Assembly: GCA_016200135.1 (NCBI GenBank) | Contig: JACQFI010000097.1 | Location: forward strand, 35,446 to 99,445 | Length of the DNA: 64,000 nt | Source: Planctomycetota bacterium | GTDB taxonomy: Bacteria; Planctomycetota; SZUA-567; H5-PLA8 | Direction: 5' to 3' | In this document: positions 37,227 through 45,362 of the stretch, in pieces | Layout: each line of letters opens with the position of its first letter | How positions within the stretch are numbered: the first letter of the stretch is position 1 | Notes under the pieces: generated by a model | What the model saw: only the letters and a program-made list of their open reading frames with translations | Database searches by the model: none | Told to the model about the DNA's origin: nothing | Position numbers and translations under genes: made by a program

Positions 37227-38057
37227 ATGCCCGCCATCGCGCCCGCCGTCGAACGCAAGCTGCTCCACCTCACGCAGGAACAGGTCGATTTCTACAACGA
37301 GCACGGCTACCTGCACATCCCCAAGGTCTTCACCAAGGATGAGATCGATGCGATGGACCGCGAGCTGATGATCCTCATCGACCGCTGGGCCACCAACGAG
37401 GCCGGCTGGACGGGCCCGTGGCGCAAGGTCTACATGGATGCCGAGACCGAGAAGAAGTCCAAGCTCGTCGCGATGCACGACCTCCAGCTCTATTCGCAGG
37501 CGTGGAACGCGGGCGTGAACAACAAGATTCTCTGCGACAGCATGCAGGATCTGATCGGGCCGAACGTGGAGCTTCACCACAGCACGCTGCACGCCAAGCC
37601 GCCCGAGACCGGGCATCCGTTCCCCATGCACCAGGACTGGGCGTTCTATAAGCACAACGACGGCCGCTACGTGGACGTGCTCGTGCATCTCGACGACACC
37701 TGCCACGCCAACGGCGAGATCCGCTTCATGGACGGCAGCCACAAGCAGGGCGCGCTCGAACACATCACGCGCACCCCTGAAGGCGGCTGCACCCCGCACC
37801 TCCCGACGGATAAGTACAGCTTGAAGGACACGGTGCCTGTCGCGGCCAAGCGCGGCGACGTGGTCGTCTTCAACATCCACACGATTCACGGCTCGCACAT
37901 CAACACGACCACCAAGACGCGCCGGCTCGTTCGTATCGGCTATCGCGATCCCGAGAACACGCAGACCGAAGGCCAGTCGCTCGGCCGCCCCGGCCCGCTG
38001 GTCCGCGGCCTGCGCCCGAAGGCGAACCTGACCGCGCCGAAGTACGTGGAAGAGTAG
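37227..38057 (+). CDS. Phytanoyl-CoA dioxygenase (PhyH)-family oxygenase
   Basis: A 276-residue protein. ATG 37227 has AAAGGAG 9 bases upstream; a longer frame from 37161 lacks a site. The Fe(II)/2-oxoglutarate fold is indicated by FPMHQDWAF (the HxD pair), the distal His in IHTIHGSHIN, and the 2-oxoglutarate-binding Arg in RIGYRD. The N-terminus has the usual EQVDFYNEHGYLHIPKVF. Family members hydroxylate varied small molecules; the substrate is unknown. The upstream spacer 37022-37226 is AT-rich and probably regulatory. It forms a pair with the next gene. Confidence 0.88.
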   Translation: MPAIAPAVERKLLHLTQEQVDFYNEHGYLHIPKVFTKDEIDAMDRELMILIDRWATNEAGWTGPWRKVYMDAETEKKSKLVAMHDLQLYSQAWNAGVNNKILCDSMQDLIGPNVELHHSTLHAKPPETGHPFPMHQDWAFYKHNDGRYVDVLVHLDDTCHANGEIRFMDGSHKQGALEHITRTPEGGCTPHLPTDKYSLKDTVPVAAKRGDVVVFNIHTIHGSHINTTTKTRRLVRIGYRDPENTQTEGQSLGRPGPLVRGLRPKANLTAPKYVEE

Positions 38058-38133
38058 CCGGTTGTGAAAACCAATAAGCCGGGGCGCCCGCGTGTAGCGA
38101 GCGCTCCGGCTGTTCTACTTTCTGGAGATACGC

Positions 38134-38928
38134 ATGAGCCGAACGATGGAAGCCGAGACCGCCTCAGCCACGGAACTGTATGAGCGCGACGGGTTCTTCT
38201 TTGCGCCGCCGATCGTTCCGCTCGATCTCGTCCGCCGCGCCTGCGACGGCATGGACGCCGTGATGCGCGGCGAGTACGAGACCGGCGTCAATCCCGGCAG
38301 CCGCGCGTGGAACCCCGGCGACGATCCCAAGAAAATCTGCAAGATCGACAACGCGCAGCTCTGCAACCGCGCGATCCTCGACCTGATCTCGCACCCGGCC
38401 ATCGGCGCCTGGGCCGCGCGGCTCACCGGCGCGAAGATGGTCCAGGTCTGGTCGACGCAGCTTCTGTTCAAGCCGCCTGGCGGCGCCGACGAGGGCAACG
38501 TCGGCTGGCACCAGGACTATCAGTATTGGAAGTACTGGGAAGGCGAAGTCTTCACCGCTTGGGTCGCGCTCTGCGACGTGAAGCGCGAACTCGGCCCCGT
38601 GAAGTTCGTCCGCGGCTCGAACCACTGGGGCCCGCTGGAAGGCGGCGACTTCTTTAGCGGCAACCTGGCCGCGCTTCAAAAGAAGTTCGCCATCCCGGCC
38701 GGCGCCGAATGGGAAGAAGTGGACGGCGTGCTGCCGGCCGGCGGCGTGAGCTTCCACCACCGCTTCACCATCCACGGCAGCGGCCCGAATCTATCCTCCG
38801 TGCCGCGCCGAAGCTTCGCGCTGCATATCCGCACCGAAAAATCCAAGCCCGTTCCCGGCGTGAAGGACCACGGCTACGCTTCGCACCTCGACGATCCCAT
38901 CTATTGTCCGGTGATCTACAAAGCGTAA
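38134..38928 (+). CDS. PhyH-family oxygenase, second copy
   Basis: A 264-residue protein with GGAG 8 bases before ATG 38134. It has ELYERDGFFFAPPIVPLDLV at the start, WHQDYQYWKYW (HxD), FHHRFTIHGSGPN (distal His) and PRRSFALHIR (Arg for 2-oxoglutarate). It is distantly related to the preceding gene rather than a recent duplicate. The two are 76 bases apart on the same strand and likely share regulation. Confidence 0.88.
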   Translation: MSRTMEAETASATELYERDGFFFAPPIVPLDLVRRACDGMDAVMRGEYETGVNPGSRAWNPGDDPKKICKIDNAQLCNRAILDLISHPAIGAWAARLTGAKMVQVWSTQLLFKPPGGADEGNVGWHQDYQYWKYWEGEVFTAWVALCDVKRELGPVKFVRGSNHWGPLEGGDFFSGNLAALQKKFAIPAGAEWEEVDGVLPAGGVSFHHRFTIHGSGPNLSSVPRRSFALHIRTEKSKPVPGVKDHGYASHLDDPIYCPVIYKA

Positions 38929-38930
38929 TT

Positions 38931-39096
38931 CGTAGCGCAGGCTTCCAGCCTGCCGCCGTTGTAGCGCGGGCATCTTGCCTGCCGTAGCGCAGGCTTCCAG
39001 CCCGCGCATTTCGTCGCCCGCAGGATTCAATGTTTCGCGAATACCCACGCAGCCTGGAAGGCTGGGGTACGTGCAGGCTGGAAGCCTGCGCTACGA
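38931..39096. repeat. Cluster of dispersed palindromes (family A)
   Basis: At least five cores are packed between the PhyH gene and lutC: GGCTTCCAGCC at 38940, GGCATCTTGCC at 38969, GGCTTCCAGCC at 38991, CAGCCTGGAAGGCTG at 39051 and GGCTGGAAGCC at 39075, with the usual TAGCGC/GCGCTAC ends. It separates two converging operons and could serve as a bidirectional mRNA end. Confidence 0.8.
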
Positions 39097-39101
39097 GCGC
39101 G

Positions 39102-39857
39102 CTACCCCACCACGATCGCGCAGAAGCGCCCGGGGCCGTGCACGCCGACGGTGAGCGTCTGCTCGATGTCCGCCGTGCGGCTCGGGCCGGTGATGGCCGT
39201 GATCGCGCGCGGCAGGTCGTCCTTGTCCAACGCGCCGCCGGAAACGAAGAGACCCTCGAGGTCCGGCACAAGCTGGCTCACGTCCACAAGCACAAGCTGC
39301 GCCTGGCAAAGCAGCCAGCCGCCGCGCCCGTGGCCTTTGCCTGCGCGGTGGACCACGGTGCCTGTCTCGGCCATCGCACCGTCGCAACCGATGATCGCAA
39401 GATCCCACGGAACGGTGGGCGCGCGCTTCTCCCGCGCGGCCGCGGCGAGTTCCTCGCGCCACGGCGCTTCGCCCGGGCCACCGTCCAGCCGCTGCACGGG
39501 CAGCTTAAGCTCCGCGAGCAGCGCCGGAATGCCCGCGGACGCGACCATGGGATCGGCGCTGTACGCCACGCCTCGAATGTTCCAGCGCGCGATCAGGTCC
39601 TTCACGCACGCGGCTGCGGCGGCAGCATCGGTCGCGTTAAAGGCCTCGCCTTTCACCGAGCGCAGCCGCTCGCAGAAGCGTTCGACGAGCGCGACGTTGT
39701 AATCGGTGCTGATCGCACGCGAGAAACCCGAGAGGTTAGCGCCGGCGATCGCCTTCAGCGCTTGCGACGTGTGCGCGTGGGTATGCGCGTGCCCGTGCTC
39801 CGCGCGCGTAGAACTCGCCGCCTGCAGAGAATCGAGAATCTCGTCGCGCGCGCTCAC
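39102..39857 (-). CDS. lutC: LutC/YkgG-type LUD domain protein
   Basis: A 251-residue protein starting at GTG 39857, which overlaps the lutB stop (GTGA). It has the LUD-domain features AMAETGTVVHRAG and LVDVSQLVPDL, and ends GPSRTADIEQTLTVGVHGPG. LutC is a subunit of the LutABC iron-sulfur L-lactate oxidising system. Near residues 20-30 it carries a His-rich patch (HGHAHTHAHT), not typical of the family, that might bind metal. Last gene of the minus-strand operon. Confidence 0.9.
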   Translation of the reverse strand: MSARDEILDSLQAASSTRAEHGHAHTHAHTSQALKAIAGANLSGFSRAISTDYNVALVERFCERLRSVKGEAFNATDAAAAAACVKDLIARWNIRGVAYSADPMVASAGIPALLAELKLPVQRLDGGPGEAPWREELAAAAREKRAPTVPWDLAIIGCDGAMAETGTVVHRAGKGHGRGGWLLCQAQLVLVDVSQLVPDLEGLFVSGGALDKDDLPRAITAITGPSRTADIEQTLTVGVHGPGRFCAIVVG

Positions 39858-41308
39858 GCTCGCCCGCCTTTCGAACCGCTCCGCTGCTTCCACTGCTCCA
39901 GAAAACTCTGCTCCGCAGGCGCGGCCAGGTCGCGCTCGCTCGTCCACTTCCGCAACACGGGCAACTCGACTTTTCCCACCGTTCCGCCGCTGGCCTTGGA
40001 CCGCAACAGACGCCGCCCGATCGCCGAGCCCAGGCCCCAAAGCCACGGCCGCCGCGCCGCGACCGCGAAGAGCTGGAACGAGAGCGCCTCGAAAAACGTC
40101 CGCTTCGCCGGACGCCCCGTGGCTTTGGTGTTCTCTTCGACCACGCGGTTGCGCAGTTCGAGCAGCATGTGCGGAATCTCGATCTTTACCGGGCAGACTT
40201 CGTAGCACGCACCGCAGAGCGAACTCGCGAACGGCAACTGGTGCCCGCGTTCTAGACCCAGGTACTGCGGGCTGATCACCGCGCCGATTGGGCCCGGATA
40301 GACCCAGCCGTACGCGTGCCCGCCGACTTTTTGGTACACGGGGCAGACGTTCAGGCACGCGCCGCAGCGGATGCAACGCAGCGATCCTTGCAGCTTTTCA
40401 TCCGCGTAAATCTTGGTGCGGCCGTTGTCGAGCAAAATGATGTGGAGCTTCTGCGGGCCTTCCTCGCCTGCGCGTGCGGCGCCGGTAAGGAAATTCGTGT
40501 AGCTGCTCATGCGCTGTCCGGTCGCACTGCGCGGGAGCAGCTTGAGCATCACCGCGAGGTCGTTGAAGCGCGGGACGATCTTCTCGATACCCACGAACGC
40601 GACGTGGATCTTCGGAAGCGTGGTCGAGAGCGCCGCGTTGCCTTCGTTCTCGACAATCACGATCGTGCCCGTCTCGGCGACCGCGAAGTTCGCGCCGGTG
40701 ATGCCCATCTGCGCTGAAAGGAACTTCGTCCGCAGCGCGCGCCGCGCGATCGTGTTCAGGCCCGGAATGCCGGCGTCAGGTGGATTTTTCTCGTGCAGCC
40801 TGCGGTCGAAGATATCGGCGACCTGCTCTTTGGTTTTGTGGATCGCGGGCGCGAGGATGTGCGAAGGGTAGTCGTCGTCGAGTTGCAGGATGTACTCGCC
40901 CAGGTCCGTCTCAACAGCCTCGAAGCCGGCCTCCGTGAGCGCGTGGTTGAGATTCGTCTCTTCGGTCGTCATCGACTTCGACTTCACGATCACCTTCACG
41001 CCTTCGCTGCGCGCCAGATTGATCGCGATCTGGTTGGCGTCGTGGGCGTCGCGTGCCCAGTGGACGAACCCGCCGCGCTCGATCACCTTCTCTTCAAACT
41101 GTTCGAGCAGTTCCGGCAGCCGATCCAACGCCTCCTGCTTGATCGCACGGCCTTGGTCGCGCAGTGCTTCGAAACCGGGATACTCTGCCACCGCGCGCAG
41201 GCGCTCGTTGACAAACTTGCCTGTTGCGCGCTGCAGTGCGCCTTGCAGGAACGGATCGTGCAGCGCGTCTGCGGCGTTCTTGGAGAATTTATCTGAAGTC
41301 ACATGCAT
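39854..41308 (-). CDS. lutB: LutB-type iron-sulfur protein
   Basis: A 484-residue protein; ATG 41308 is chosen just after the upstream stop, with only a weak GAG-containing site. An N-terminal LUD domain (GITGANFAVAETGTIVIVEN) precedes two 4Fe-4S motifs, CIRCGACLNVCP near 310 and CGACYEVCP near 362, and a C-terminal LutB tail. In LutABC it is the electron-transfer subunit for lactate oxidation. It is preceded by lhgO (20-base gap) and overlaps lutC. Confidence 0.93.
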   Translation of the reverse strand: MHVTSDKFSKNAADALHDPFLQGALQRATGKFVNERLRAVAEYPGFEALRDQGRAIKQEALDRLPELLEQFEEKVIERGGFVHWARDAHDANQIAINLARSEGVKVIVKSKSMTTEETNLNHALTEAGFEAVETDLGEYILQLDDDYPSHILAPAIHKTKEQVADIFDRRLHEKNPPDAGIPGLNTIARRALRTKFLSAQMGITGANFAVAETGTIVIVENEGNAALSTTLPKIHVAFVGIEKIVPRFNDLAVMLKLLPRSATGQRMSSYTNFLTGAARAGEEGPQKLHIILLDNGRTKIYADEKLQGSLRCIRCGACLNVCPVYQKVGGHAYGWVYPGPIGAVISPQYLGLERGHQLPFASSLCGACYEVCPVKIEIPHMLLELRNRVVEENTKATGRPAKRTFFEALSFQLFAVAARRPWLWGLGSAIGRRLLRSKASGGTVGKVELPVLRKWTSERDLAAPAEQSFLEQWKQRSGSKGGRA

Positions 41309-41327
41309 GCGATGGTCGTCTCGTTGT

Positions 41328-42518
41328 CTAGTGCGCCAACTTCTCCGCGATCGTCTTCCCAATGTTCAACGACGCGGTCGCCGCGGGCGACGGCGCGTTG
41401 CAGACGTGAATCATCCGTTCCGATTCCACGATGAGGAAATCATCCACGAGGCTCCCGTCGCGGGCAAGCGCTTGCGCGCGCACGCCCGCGGGCGCGGGCT
41501 CGAGATGCTCGGCACGGATCTCCGGCATCAGCCGCTGCAGCGCCTTCACGAACGCGCTCTTGCTGAACGAGCGCCACATTTCGCCCATGCCGTTGCGCCA
41601 ATGCTTCGCGGCCAGGCGCAAAAAGCCCGGATACGTGAGCGACTCGAAGAGTTCCCCGAGGTGGATGTCGCGTTTGGTGTAACCCTCGCGGCGAAACGCG
41701 AGGACCGCGTTGGGCCCGCACTCGATGTGGTGGCCAACCATCCGCGTAAAATGCACGCCCAGGAACGGAAAGTTCGGATCGGGCACCGGATAGATCAGGT
41801 TGTTGCAGAGGTGCTGCGCCTCGGGTTTCAGCTCGTAATACTCGCCGCGGAACGGGACGATCTTCGCGCCGGGATCCTTGCCGCTCATGCGCGCCACGCG
41901 ATCGCAGTAGAGCCCCGCGCAGTTCACCGCGCGCTTGGCTTCCACTTCGCCCACGGAGGTCTCGAAGACGACCGCGTCGGCCTTCGCGTAGACCTTGAGT
42001 ACCTTCGCGCCGAGCAGAATCGCGCCGCCGCCCTCGCGAATGCGCGCGGCGAGGCGCTCGCAGACCTGCTTGTAGTTCACGATGCCCGTCTCAGGCACGT
42101 GCAGCGCCTGCACGCCCGCCACGTGGGGTTCGAGCTCGCGCAGGCGCTCGCGCCCTACGATCTCGCACGCAACGCCGTTCGCCTTCGCGCGCTCGTAGAT
42201 GCGCTGCATCGCGGGTAGTTCGGAGTCCGTAACCGCCACCACAACTTTCCCGCAGATCTCGAACTCGACGCCTTCGTCCTTGCAGAATGCCTCCATCGCC
42301 TTCTTGCCCGCGCGGCAGTTCAGCGCCTTCAGCGAACCCGGCTTGTAGTAAATGCCCGAATGGAGCACGCCCGAGTTGCGCCCGGTCTGGTGGAACGCGA
42401 GCTCGTTCTCTTTTTCGAGCACGAGCACGCGCGCGCCGGGGCGCTGCTTGACCAGTTGATACGCCGTGGCGAGCCCGACGATGCCGCCGCCGACGATGGC
42501 CACTTCCGCGCTGTGCAT
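41328..42518 (-). CDS. lhgO: L-2-hydroxyglutarate oxidase-type FAD enzyme
   Basis: A 396-residue protein; ATG 42518 gives the standard FAD-binding start (VAIVGGGIVGLATAYQL), but no clear ribosome site lies before it. HQTGRNSGVLHSGIYYKPGS, VNCAGLYCDRVA, PFRGEYYEL, YPVPDPNFPFLGVHFTRM and APSPAATASLNIG are typical of LhgO/L2HGDH. The family oxidises L-2-hydroxyglutarate to 2-oxoglutarate and passes electrons to the quinone pool. Its place between lutA and lutB is unusual and suggests a shared hydroxy-acid pathway. Confidence 0.92.
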   Translation of the reverse strand: MHSAEVAIVGGGIVGLATAYQLVKQRPGARVLVLEKENELAFHQTGRNSGVLHSGIYYKPGSLKALNCRAGKKAMEAFCKDEGVEFEICGKVVVAVTDSELPAMQRIYERAKANGVACEIVGRERLRELEPHVAGVQALHVPETGIVNYKQVCERLAARIREGGGAILLGAKVLKVYAKADAVVFETSVGEVEAKRAVNCAGLYCDRVARMSGKDPGAKIVPFRGEYYELKPEAQHLCNNLIYPVPDPNFPFLGVHFTRMVGHHIECGPNAVLAFRREGYTKRDIHLGELFESLTYPGFLRLAAKHWRNGMGEMWRSFSKSAFVKALQRLMPEIRAEHLEPAPAGVRAQALARDGSLVDDFLIVESERMIHVCNAPSPAATASLNIGKTIAEKLAH

Positions 42519-42537
42519 GTTTGTGATTTGCGACTGG

Positions 42538-42657
42538 TAGGGCAGGCATTCCTGCCTGCCGGCCCCGGACTTCGGGCACACCCAGTCCAGTCTCTCTCCC
42601 AAAACAAAAGTGGAGCAACGAATTCCATCCGGGGACAGATATGAATGTCTGTCCTAC
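42538..42657. repeat. Two small palindromes in the lutA-lhgO spacer
   Basis: TAGGGCAGGCATTCCTGCCTG at 42538 onward (GGCAGG/CCTGCC arms) and GGACAGATATGAATGTCTGTCC (given as two arms, GGACAGA and TCTGTCC) at 42633-42656. The second overlaps the end of lutA. Both resemble the TAGG-CAG type of dispersed element. They lie inside the operon, so they may tune mRNA stability. Confidence 0.6.
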
Positions 42658-43409
42658 CGACGATCCGGTTCCGGCACGCGTCCGGTCAGCAACTCGGCCA
42701 GATGGAACGCGCGCGCTCGGGCGCCCTGCCGCGTCAGGCCGCCGGAGATTTGCAGCAGGCAGCCGCCGTCGCAAGCAACCACGCAGTCGGCGCCACTGGC
42801 CTCGATCGCCCGAATTTTTTCGTCCATCATCGCCGTCGAGATCTCCGGCAGCTTGACCGAGAACGTTCCGCCGAATCCGCAGCAGACCGTCTCGCTGCCG
42901 GGCAGCGCCACCAGTTCCGCGCCAACCACTTTCTCGAGCAGCGCTTTGGGCGACGTACGTTCGCCGAGTTCGCGAAGCAGATGGCATGAGGCATGGTACG
43001 CAACCTTACCCTCGTAATGCGCGCCGACGTTCGTCACGCCGAGCACATGCACGAGGAACTGCGTGAGCTCGTACGTCCGCTCCGCGAGTCGTGCGACCTC
43101 GCGGCCTTCGGGGCTCTGCGGCTCGAAGAGTTCCTGGAAGAAGACCTTCACCATGCTCGCGCACGAGCCCGACGGGCAGACGATCGCCTCCGCATCGCGG
43201 AAGACCTTCAGCCAGTGCCGCGCGACCTCGCGCGCTTCGTTGCGGAAGCCGCTGTTGAACGCCGGTTGCCCGCAACACGTCTGCGCCATCGGCACATCCA
43301 CGGTGCAGCCGGCGCGTTCGAGCAGTTCCACCGCGGCCCACGCGGTCTCGGGCCGCATCTGGTCGGCGAGGCACGTTACGAAGAGCGATACGCGGCGCGG
43401 CTTGGCCAT
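42654..43409 (-). CDS. lutA: LutA/YkgE-type CCG-domain protein
   Basis: A 251-residue protein starting 3 bases after the DUF4432 stop. It has two CCG-type cysteine-rich domains: AQTCCGQPAFNSGF with CPSGSCASM, and YHASCHLLRELG with VCCGFGGTFSVKLP and CDGGCLLQISGGL. LutA works with LutB and LutC in iron-sulfur-dependent L-lactate oxidation to pyruvate; related proteins replace glycolate oxidase subunits. Confidence 0.93.
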   Translation of the reverse strand: MAKPRRVSLFVTCLADQMRPETAWAAVELLERAGCTVDVPMAQTCCGQPAFNSGFRNEAREVARHWLKVFRDAEAIVCPSGSCASMVKVFFQELFEPQSPEGREVARLAERTYELTQFLVHVLGVTNVGAHYEGKVAYHASCHLLRELGERTSPKALLEKVVGAELVALPGSETVCCGFGGTFSVKLPEISTAMMDEKIRAIEASGADCVVACDGGCLLQISGGLTRQGARARAFHLAELLTGRVPEPDRR

Positions 43410-43412
43410 TCG

Positions 43413-44558
43413 TCAGCGCGCCTTTCTACGCGAACCGGACTTCTTGCGTGCGAAAAATTTTCCGCGCTTGAGCCGCGCCAACTGCGCCTCCAGCGCGCGA
43501 ATCTCGTCTGCGCCTTCCAGCACGCGCAGGGTGAGTTCGAAGCGGCGGCGCTCGCCGGGCTTGAGCATCCGCAGACGGCCTTGCTGGCGTTCGTTGGCGC
43601 GCCCGAGCACCGAACAGTTTCCGGGCTCGAGCCCGACGACGTAGTTGCCCGCGCCCACCTGTTTCCACTCGCTGAACAGCGGCATCTGCGCCTTGGGATA
43701 CTCGACCACAAACGCGAGCCGCTCGGCCTTGCCGCGCTGCGGCGCCGCGATCGCCGCGCGCACCATGCCCTTCGCATCGCTAAGCATCTCGTGGAAGAAG
43801 ACCTGTTCCTTGTAATCGGAAATCGGCGCCTCGAAGCGGTCGTGGGTCGCGAGCCCCGGCGCGGCCACGGCGTCGCGTGCGACCACCGCACTTGCCGCCG
43901 AGAGCAGCCGCGCGCCCTCATCCACGATCGGGAAGCCGACGTTGATATGATAGAGGAGGAGCAGCGCCGAGGGCGAAAAGCCGTCGTTGCGCACCTCGTC
44001 CTCGATCTTGATCCAGTTCGCGCCGAGCGCGCTCGAGATCGTCCGCGTGAGGCAGAGGTTGGGGCCGAAGAGCCCGCGCGCGGTGATCTCGCGCATCTTG
44101 CCCGTGATCGAGAAGACGTACTCGTCGCCGGTCCATTCGGCCTTCTCGGCGAGTTCGCACGCCGGCGTCGCCGAGAGCCCGCCATGGAGTCCGTACGGTA
44201 CGCCTTCGTCCACGTTCGGCGCTCCCGCGTTCTGCATGCCGCAGGTCGTCACGAGTCCCACGCCGAACGTCCGCAGCCAGCCGAGCCCGTCCGGATTATA
44301 GAACGCGGGATGAACGTCCCCGGCGGCGCCGCGGTGCGCCAGCGGCGCTCCTTTATAGTGCACGCGCCCAAGGTCCATCGCACGGTCGAGCAGGATCTCA
44401 GCGTCGAGCCCCGAGCCCGTGCGCAGGATCGCCGCGCGCACGCCGCGGGCGTGGCCGTCGTCGAGGACGATGCGCTCGAGCCCCGCGGCCTGGCCCATCT
44501 CGCCCACGCGCGCGCGAAAGGCATCCCGCGCAAAGCGTTTTCCGAAAACATCCGCCAC
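43413..44558 (-). CDS. DUF4432 (aldose-epimerase-like) protein
   Basis: A 381-residue protein starting at GTG 44558 with GGGAGG 7 bases upstream. The galactose-mutarotase-like beta-sandwich family DUF4432 is indicated by LLDRAMDLGRVHYKGAPLAH, GGLVTTCG-like GVGLVTTCGMQNAG, GLHGGLSATPA, LYHINVGFPIVDEGARL and WKQVGAGNYVVGLEPGNC. The family is thought to act on sugars, perhaps as mutarotase or epimerase. The tail is strongly basic. As first gene of the lut operon it ties this operon to sugar or sugar-acid breakdown. Confidence 0.87.
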   Translation of the reverse strand: MADVFGKRFARDAFRARVGEMGQAAGLERIVLDDGHARGVRAAILRTGSGLDAEILLDRAMDLGRVHYKGAPLAHRGAAGDVHPAFYNPDGLGWLRTFGVGLVTTCGMQNAGAPNVDEGVPYGLHGGLSATPACELAEKAEWTGDEYVFSITGKMREITARGLFGPNLCLTRTISSALGANWIKIEDEVRNDGFSPSALLLLYHINVGFPIVDEGARLLSAASAVVARDAVAAPGLATHDRFEAPISDYKEQVFFHEMLSDAKGMVRAAIAAPQRGKAERLAFVVEYPKAQMPLFSEWKQVGAGNYVVGLEPGNCSVLGRANERQQGRLRMLKPGERRRFELTLRVLEGADEIRALEAQLARLKRGKFFARKKSGSRRKAR

Positions 44559-44575
44559 TCCGATACCTCCCCGTC

Positions 44576-44682
44576 ATGTAGCGCGGGCATTTTGCCTGGC
44601 CGTACCACAGCCTAATTGGCTGCGCCGTTATTCGCAGGCAGGATGCCTGCGGTACGTGCAGGCTGGAAGCCTGCGCTACAAA
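44576..44682. repeat. Cluster of dispersed palindromes (family A)
   Basis: GGCATTTTGCC near 44588, CAGCCTAATTGGCTG near 44607, GGCAGGATGCC near 44638 and GGCTGGAAGCC near 44661, with the usual GGTACGTGCA linker and GCGCTAC end. It lies upstream of the DUF4432 operon and downstream of the YbjN-like gene. Confidence 0.8.
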
Positions 44683-44687
44683 AGGCG

Positions 44688-45152
44688 CTACTTCTCTTTT
44701 TCTTTTTCCTTTTCCTTGTCCTTGTCTTTATCCTTGTCTTTCTCTTTTTTGCCGTGGTTCGTCTCGATCGCCTCGGCGCAACTCATCAGGTTGTGGATCA
44801 CGGCCTCGAAGGCCTCGAACGTGAACCCGCCGATGAAGAGCGCCATCGAGAGGTCGTAGCGCTGCTCCACCGCCGAGACCGCGACGCAGTACTCCCAGCA
44901 GGTCTCGAGGTTCGCCTGCAGCAGTTTCACCGCCTCCTCGAACTTGTCCACCGGCATGTCGGCGGTCCGCGTGGTGACGCAGATCATGTCCGAGTCCTTG
45001 TCGATCCAGGCGAGCGCCTCGAACGGCCTCCCTTCGACGCGAAAGAGCACGCGGTTGTCGTCGGCAAGCTGGAGCTCCGTCGCGTTCTCCAGCGCCTCGA
45101 CGTAGTCCATGATCTTCTCGACGAAGTAGCGGCGTTCGGTGTCGTAGTCCAT
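44688..45152 (-). CDS. YbjN-like protein with Lys/Asp-Lys/Glu tail
   Basis: A 154-residue protein starting at ATG 45152. Residues 1-130 have the YbjN/secretion-chaperone-like alpha-beta pattern (DYVEALENATELQLADDNRV, FEEAVKLLQANLETCWEY). The last 20 residues alternate Lys with Asp or Glu (KDKDKDKDKEKEKEK) and are encoded by near-perfect hexamer repeats, a purine-only strand likely prone to slippage. YbjN proteins are sensory or chaperone-like; no partner is visible here. Confidence 0.7.
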   Translation of the reverse strand: MDYDTERRYFVEKIMDYVEALENATELQLADDNRVLFRVEGRPFEALAWIDKDSDMICVTTRTADMPVDKFEEAVKLLQANLETCWEYCVAVSAVEQRYDLSMALFIGGFTFEAFEAVIHNLMSCAEAIETNHGKKEKDKDKDKDKEKEKEKEK

Positions 45153-45311
45153 GCGGCCGGCCCGTCTCCAGCTTTTTGGCGAGCCCGCATCTTAAAGCAT
45201 CGTTTCAAGAACGCATGTGAAGGCGCGCGCCCGCGGCCCGGAATTCCGGCACTCCTTTTAGAAGGATTCCGCCCCCCGGAACTCCCGCGCCGGTGTAATA
45301 AGAGGAGAGTT

Positions 45312-45339
45312 TTGACTCGATTCATTGTTTAGGTATAAA
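45312..45339 (+). promoter_or_regulatory. Sigma-70-type promoter of the GntR regulator gene
   Basis: TTGACT at 45312-45317 and TATAAA at 45334-45339 with a 16-base spacer. The predicted start is near 45346, leaving a leader of about 17-26 bases before the ATG. It is the best consensus-like promoter in the window. Confidence 0.65.
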
Positions 45340-45362
45340 GTCGGTTTTCTTTGTGTGATCGA

